Of a stretch of 64,000 nucleotides of DNA, positions 59,888-64,000 are shown piece by piece. A program made the position numbers and the translations under genes. Origin of the DNA: AAA164-E04 sp964342825 (GTDB lineage: Bacteria > Verrucomicrobiota > Verrucomicrobiia > Limisphaerales > AAA164-E04); contig CAYFHO010000003.1 of assembly GCA_964342825.1 (NCBI GenBank), positions 62,001 to 126,000 on the forward strand. The letters are read 5' to 3'. The notes beneath the pieces were generated by a model. It worked only from the letters and a program-made list of their open reading frames with translations, ran no database searches and was not told the origin of the DNA. Numbering within the stretch: position 1 is the first letter of the stretch; every line of letters begins with the position of its first letter.

Positions 59888-61405
59888 TTACTTTGACTTG
59901 TTCTTGGTATCATCAGGTCGTTCAAGGCCCAAAACCGAATTCGGTAATGCAGGTCGTCGGAGGTGATCTTTTAGTGTGATCGAGATCCGCACCGTGGTAT
60001 TGCGTTTTTGTTTGTCCGGTGTTTGTTCATCGAGCACAACCTGATCAAACCAACCACCCTCAAGCAATTTTGCCCGTAAATCTTCGGGGTGTGCATTTTG
60101 TGGTAAGGTACCCCTGATTTGGACTCTGCGATCGGATCCCATTTCCAATGATTCAAGGTGAAAACCAGAGACACTTTTCGCGGCCAACAATCCTACCAAA
60201 TCCATATAAGGCACAGCATTCTGTTGAATGTGCTCCAGGAAACTCAGCTCCCGATCTATTTCGGGTAGTTTCTTTTGCTGTGCCTGGAAATCTTTTAATT
60301 GCTGATCCAGCTTGCCGATCCTTAAGGAAGGCTCGATGCGTCTGGCAAGCAAAGCGACGACACAAAGCACGACCAACATCGCCGCCCATCGCAAATAAGG
60401 AATTTGCGAAATGATGGGAACATCTTGGATTTCTTCCTCCGCTTTGAGTTCAATGCATCGGTCAGATTCCAATGCCCCCCGGTACTGACCCAAAACTTGA
60501 ACCGGGAAGCTTGTGGATGATGCGATGAATGAACTCAGGAATTCTCGTTCAGGGAGGAGGTGATTCAATATGATCAGAAGTGATCGCACACTTTCTTCAA
60601 TTCCGGTCACCAAGACTGGATGATTACCTTCTGTCTCAATCATTCTGTTGATCAAGGGAGACACCCATTCCTTCATGCCATTCGCATCCACTGTCTCCAG
60701 GGTCGGTAAGAAGGCCTCTGTGGAGGTATCACCGGATGAATTCAAAAGTTCTTGAATGGCTCCCTTTAACTGGTTCCATCCCCAATTGAAATGTTGAATC
60801 GAAGAAGGAATTCCATCGGACATTTCAATCAGGTCGATGGATGAAGAGCGAAGGTCCAATATCCAGCACTTCTTGAAACCCCGAGTCTGAGCGTAAAACG
60901 ATCCCGCACAGGCACTAAGGGTAAAACGAACTTTGAGTCCGCAATCCTCCAGGATTTCAACGTAGTGTTGGAACAACGATTTCTTAATGGCTCCAACGGA
61001 AATTTCCTCAGCAGATTCAACCTCCGACAAGGTATTGGCCTGCGATTGTCCGGACCGTATAAATCCCCAGGCCAATTCCTCAGGTGGCAATGGCCACTCC
61101 TTCTCAATCTGAAGTTCAATCAAATTCCTGATAGCTGATTCTTTTGCAACCGGAACCTTGATCGGGCGCAATGACGAACCTCCACCGCTCAAAAGGCAAA
61201 TACATTCGACATCTCGCGGAGAAATGCCCTCAAAGCAGTCACAGATGGATCGCTTGACTTCATCCACACTATCCTGGATCAAGTGCCCACCGTCCCCGCG
61301 CTGAATATCAACGGCAAAGGCTTTTTCATTGAGTAATCCGCTCCATAGATCGGAACGAACTTCCATCACCAGACGGTTGGAGCTTGAGGTTTTCAAATCA
61401 TTCAT
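59888..61405 (-). CDS. gspL: GspL/PilM-PilN-like type II secretion protein
   Basis: 505 residues. The first part is an actin-like ATPase-fold cytoplasmic domain with pieces such as FAVDIQRGDGG and CICLLSGGGSSLRPIKVP. One membrane helix follows (LRWAAMLVVLCVVALLARRI), then a periplasmic ferredoxin-like domain (FLEHIQQNAVPYMDLVGLLA; LESLEMGSDRRVQIRGTLPQ). This matches GspL, or PilM and PilN joined. It starts in a four-base overlap with gspK. It probably docks the secretion ATPase to the inner membrane. Confidence 0.75.
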   Translation of the reverse strand: MNDLKTSSSNRLVMEVRSDLWSGLLNEKAFAVDIQRGDGGHLIQDSVDEVKRSICDCFEGISPRDVECICLLSGGGSSLRPIKVPVAKESAIRNLIELQIEKEWPLPPEELAWGFIRSGQSQANTLSEVESAEEISVGAIKKSLFQHYVEILEDCGLKVRFTLSACAGSFYAQTRGFKKCWILDLRSSSIDLIEMSDGIPSSIQHFNWGWNQLKGAIQELLNSSGDTSTEAFLPTLETVDANGMKEWVSPLINRMIETEGNHPVLVTGIEESVRSLLIILNHLLPEREFLSSFIASSTSFPVQVLGQYRGALESDRCIELKAEEEIQDVPIISQIPYLRWAAMLVVLCVVALLARRIEPSLRIGKLDQQLKDFQAQQKKLPEIDRELSFLEHIQQNAVPYMDLVGLLAAKSVSGFHLESLEMGSDRRVQIRGTLPQNAHPEDLRAKLLEGGWFDQVVLDEQTPDKQKRNTTVRISITLKDHLRRPALPNSVLGLERPDDTKNKSK

Positions 61406-62775
61406 GGGTATTCCCTGTATCCAAGGGTGGTGATTTCATAAGCATCAACTCGAACGATCACTTCGATCTGTTTACGAGCGCCAGTGGAAGTCACTTTTCC
61501 TTCGCTTAAGATTCGAAAAGTATCGGATCGGACACCAATTCTTGGGCAAAGCTGCTTGAAAATATCTGTGGTCATGTCAGGCACATTGAGCAAGGCACCC
61601 ACCGATTCAAAATAACCCGAGGAGGATCGATAGTTCACCACCGATTGCGCCAACTCTCGTGTCATTCCCGGCAAACAGGAAAGCACTTGCTGCGATGCTG
61701 AGTTGATGTTGACGCGTCCAGGCAAGGAGGACTCGGACTTGACGGTGACGTAATCCGACATGGAGATAAAATCACTGGTTGATATCAGTTTATTGCCTGA
61801 TCCAGAGCGATCTCCACTTCGATTTGGTCCATTCGAATTATTCGAATTTCCCCGGTTAGGTTCATCGTCGTCGTCCCCTGTTTCGACGACATCCAGCAGA
61901 TTGGCTATGGTTTGAAATTCATTGTTGTTTCGATAATTGACGATGGATTTTGCCAGATCAGCGGAAACGCCTGGAATCTCAGTCAATTCCGTTTCATCGG
62001 CCTCCTGTATGGAAATTCTGGAATCTCCGGATGCCGTGGTATTGGCCATGGCAGCATGTACGGTCACCCATTCACTCCACCCTAGATCAAGGCGGCCATC
62101 TTGGTTGTCCATGGGTTCGGAAAGATCACCGTCATTTTCTTCCGGATCCAGTGTCATGTTTCGATTGGCATCCTCACCGAAAAACAAATCCGGCGACATG
62201 CCGTAAACCATTTTCAATTCATCCACACTTTGAAAAGGGGCGTTTCGTGGCAGGTAGCTGGGAGATAAAGCTGCGTAGGTATCCGATTCGGCTCCGCCTG
62301 GGGTGACTTCATCGTTACTGTCACGAAAATCAATAATGGAGGCTGCGAGTGCATCGCTTGAACCGGGCAATTTGGCAAGCTCTTCCTTTGAGGCGGTATT
62401 AACATTCAACCGGGCTTCTTCATCACGAATTCCAAAAGTCCATGTCGCAGAGGATAAATTGTCCCCACCATGTCCCACCCGGAAATGACCTCTTGAAAAG
62501 GCAATATCTTTGAATGATTGAGGTGCATCAGCCAATGCCCCGGTGTGATGGACACCTCGTTGCATTCGATCCTGCGCATCTTCGTAAAGGAGTGCTTTGG
62601 CTTTTTCGATTCCAGCCAAAGCCAGATAATAAGCCTGAATTCGATCTCCGTGATTCTTGGTAACGGTCAAATCTATCCTCGAAGCATAAAGGGTTCCCAC
62701 CACAACAACCGACAACAAGGCCAGGCACCAGAGCATGCCAACCAATATGGATCCGTTGTGTGATTTCATTTTCAT
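61402..62775 (-). CDS. gspK: Type II secretion minor pseudopilin GspK
   Basis: 457 residues. A prepilin-like hydrophobic N-terminus (GSILVGMLWCLALLSVVVVG) without the classical GFTLIE site, and the pair TKNHGDRIQAYYLALAGIEK, are characteristic of GspK. Three helix-hairpin-helix-like segments are visible: ASKEELAKLPGSSDALAASI, ADETELTEIPGVSADLAKSI and ASQQVLSCLPGMTRELAQSV. Between the second and third is an Asn/Gly/Ser-rich insert (RGNSNNSNGPNRSGDRSGSG). It sits five bases after gspJ and overlaps gspL. Confidence 0.85.
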   Translation of the reverse strand: MKMKSHNGSILVGMLWCLALLSVVVVGTLYASRIDLTVTKNHGDRIQAYYLALAGIEKAKALLYEDAQDRMQRGVHHTGALADAPQSFKDIAFSRGHFRVGHGGDNLSSATWTFGIRDEEARLNVNTASKEELAKLPGSSDALAASIIDFRDSNDEVTPGGAESDTYAALSPSYLPRNAPFQSVDELKMVYGMSPDLFFGEDANRNMTLDPEENDGDLSEPMDNQDGRLDLGWSEWVTVHAAMANTTASGDSRISIQEADETELTEIPGVSADLAKSIVNYRNNNEFQTIANLLDVVETGDDDDEPNRGNSNNSNGPNRSGDRSGSGNKLISTSDFISMSDYVTVKSESSLPGRVNINSASQQVLSCLPGMTRELAQSVVNYRSSSGYFESVGALLNVPDMTTDIFKQLCPRIGVRSDTFRILSEGKVTSTGARKQIEVIVRVDAYEITTLGYREYP

Positions 62776-62779
62776 GGTG

Positions 62780-63592
62780 TCATCTTGAAGTGTTTGAGTT
62801 ACCAGCGTTGTTGGAAATATTAGTTGAACTACTCTCTTCCGTTTCCGAGTGAGCCAGATTCAATCGCACGATCGTTTGAAAAACCAAGGCACCTGGTGGG
62901 GTCTGTTGTGTCTCGGCTACCGGGTTTGCCGTCGGTGCAGGTTTTGTTTCGGATTTTTCAGGAATCATCAGGGACACACGAACTGCTTCGGGAAATCCGA
63001 CACGACCGGCAGAAGCGATCAAGGAAGATTCTTCGCTCTCGGTGGTTTGTTCCGGGGTTTCAGCATCACCCCAATCGTCATACCAATCCCAGCCGTCGTA
63101 ATATTCAAATTTCAACCCCAGCAAATCATCGATCAAAACCTGACGCTGTCCACCCTCCAAAGGTTTGTCGTCTGGCAATGCATCTCGTCGCCTCAACAAA
63201 ACGAAACGTCCTGTCTCTGGGTGCTGCACCACAAAATAACTGACCTCACAATAATCGGCTTCCATCGGGAAATTGGGAGTATGATGCCGTGTCACAAAAT
63301 CAATATTATCCGCCTCAATGCCTTCCAGAGTGCGATCCAGTCCAAGTATTTCATGTTGCTCGGATAAACGATCAGCAGATCTTAGGTCAGTGGCGATCAT
63401 TTCCATCACGACTCGGGCTGTTTGAATGGCATCGGAACGATCTTCCACGATAGAACGTCCAGTTAATGCAGCCTGCAGGCAAACATAAGAAGCCATCAGG
63501 ATACCTGTCATAAGGCTGACACTGATCAACAGCTCGACTAGAGTGAAGCCTCTTATGTCATGATTCTGTTGATGTGTCATGGAACGGTACAT
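62780..63592 (-). CDS. gspJ: Minor pseudopilin GspJ-like
   Basis: 270 residues with a typical prepilin peptidase site (DIRGFTLVELLISVSLMTGI, then LMASYVCLQAALTG). The conserved R-S-ED region and a C-terminal half with YCEVSYFVVQHPETGRFVLL and LLGLKFEYYDGWDWYDDW resemble GspJ. The first ATG is 63592, with a second in-frame at 63580. Encoded eight bases after gspI and four bases before gspK, in the usual I-J-K order. Confidence 0.82.
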   Translation of the reverse strand: MYRSMTHQQNHDIRGFTLVELLISVSLMTGILMASYVCLQAALTGRSIVEDRSDAIQTARVVMEMIATDLRSADRLSEQHEILGLDRTLEGIEADNIDFVTRHHTPNFPMEADYCEVSYFVVQHPETGRFVLLRRRDALPDDKPLEGGQRQVLIDDLLGLKFEYYDGWDWYDDWGDAETPEQTTESEESSLIASAGRVGFPEAVRVSLMIPEKSETKPAPTANPVAETQQTPPGALVFQTIVRLNLAHSETEESSSTNISNNAGNSNTSR

Positions 63593-63600
63593 GGGCTATT

Positions 63601-64000
63601 TCAGGGCTGAGTGGTCGTCCTGTCATTGGTTTTGGCATTGTCTCTATCTGCACTGGAGGAAATTCCGGAGGGAGGTTCAAACAGCAAGGTTTCCAAGGTG
63701 AAAATGGAACTCTCTGATCCAGGTTCTCGAAGCACTTTGACTTCGACATGGAACAGCCCTTCAGTATCGGTTTCTTTGAGGGTTTGCTCCCAAAAAAAAT
63801 CGGGGAGTGAAATTCCACATTCCCCTTCTTCCGCTCCTTCAATGTAATACCCATCAGCGCGAAGAAACTCGATTCTACCCGCGGCAAACAGGGCAGCCTT
63901 GGTTTGAATCTCTGATTCCTTACTTGAAGAAAGTGATGTGGTGACCCCGCGAGCCAATCCAGCAATGCCAACTCCGAGTATCAACACAGCGAACAATAGT
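63601..64000 (-). CDS. gspI: Minor pseudopilin GspI-like, 5' end outside the window
   Basis: The frame is open to the right window edge and starts mid-gene with LLFAVLILGVGIAGLARGVT, matching the hydrophobic stem of a type II minor pseudopilin after its cleavage site. The remaining 130 residues have the spine (KAALFAAGRIEFLRADGY) and a C-terminal beta part (FHVEVKVLREPGSESSIFTL). Place and length suggest GspI; GspH is also possible. The prepilin cleavage motif must lie beyond 64000. Confidence 0.75.
   Translation of the reverse strand, partial: LLFAVLILGVGIAGLARGVTTSLSSSKESEIQTKAALFAAGRIEFLRADGYYIEGAEEGECGISLPDFFWEQTLKETDTEGLFHVEVKVLREPGSESSIFTLETLLFEPPSGISSSADRDNAKTNDRTTTQP

Noticed and set aside
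1..64000. CRISPR array or rRNA genes
   Set aside because: No regularly spaced 25-40-base repeats with spacers and no conserved rRNA segments were seen.

Overview
The window looks like a chromosomal piece of a Gram-negative member of the PVC superphylum, most likely Verrucomicrobiota. The reasons are a cytochrome/DUF1549/DUF1553 protein paired with a DUF1501 protein, a DUF1080 protein, several sulfatases (one a two-domain fusion), zinc-ribbon Ser/Thr kinases paired with ECF sigma factors, an outer-membrane porin and a type II secretion operon. Coding density is high, on both strands. No rRNA, CRISPR array or transposase was seen.

Layout. 0-11 kb: porin, di-haem cytochrome-c peroxidase, acetolactate synthase large subunit preceded by a peptide-leader attenuator, a membrane protein, xseA, a DUF255 thioredoxin-fold protein and a DUF1080 protein. 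11-16.7 kb: small membrane protein, DUF1549/DUF1553 cytochrome protein, Tat-exported DUF1501 protein and fabD. 16.7-27 kb: an accessory region. A toxin-antitoxin remnant (vapC broken by a nonsense codon) is followed by an 8.9-kb island inserted at the 3' end of a tRNA-Arg(CCT) gene. The island carries a complete Wadjet jetABCD operon, a possible fifth small gene and a vapBC pair. A 47-bp duplication of the tRNA 3' end marks its far border, and TGTTGGAAA direct repeats lie just inside both ends. No integrase is visible.

27-38 kb: esterase, site-2 protease, haem operon hemE-hemN-hemG/Y-hemH, SGNH hydrolase, sulfatase, msrA, O-methyltransferase. 38-46 kb: an orphan VapB fragment and two tandem ECF sigma/zinc-ribbon kinase pairs. 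Three of these four genes share an upstream bipartite motif (TGTAACCTT-N11-TCCYA) at fixed spacing that looks like an ECF promoter. 46-49.2 kb: an overlapping three-gene operon of an HTH protein with an unknown C-terminal domain, a glucuronokinase-like GHMP kinase and a GalU-like UDP-sugar pyrophosphorylase, suggesting UDP-glucuronate salvage. 49.3-55.5 kb: secreted pseudopilin-like, EF-hand and CotH-like proteins and the double sulfatase. 55.6-64 kb: type II secretion genes gspD-C-M-L-K-J-I, read right to left, with gspI cut by the window edge.

How it fits together: several exported degradative enzymes and surface proteins (sulfatases, SGNH hydrolase, DUF1080, CotH-like protein) sit near the secretion machinery that could export some of them, which suits a polysaccharide-degrading lifestyle. 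The two most interesting items are the tRNA-borne Wadjet island with putative recombinase arm sites and the ilvB leader, where promoter, valine-rich leader peptide, antiterminator and terminator can all be read from the sequence.
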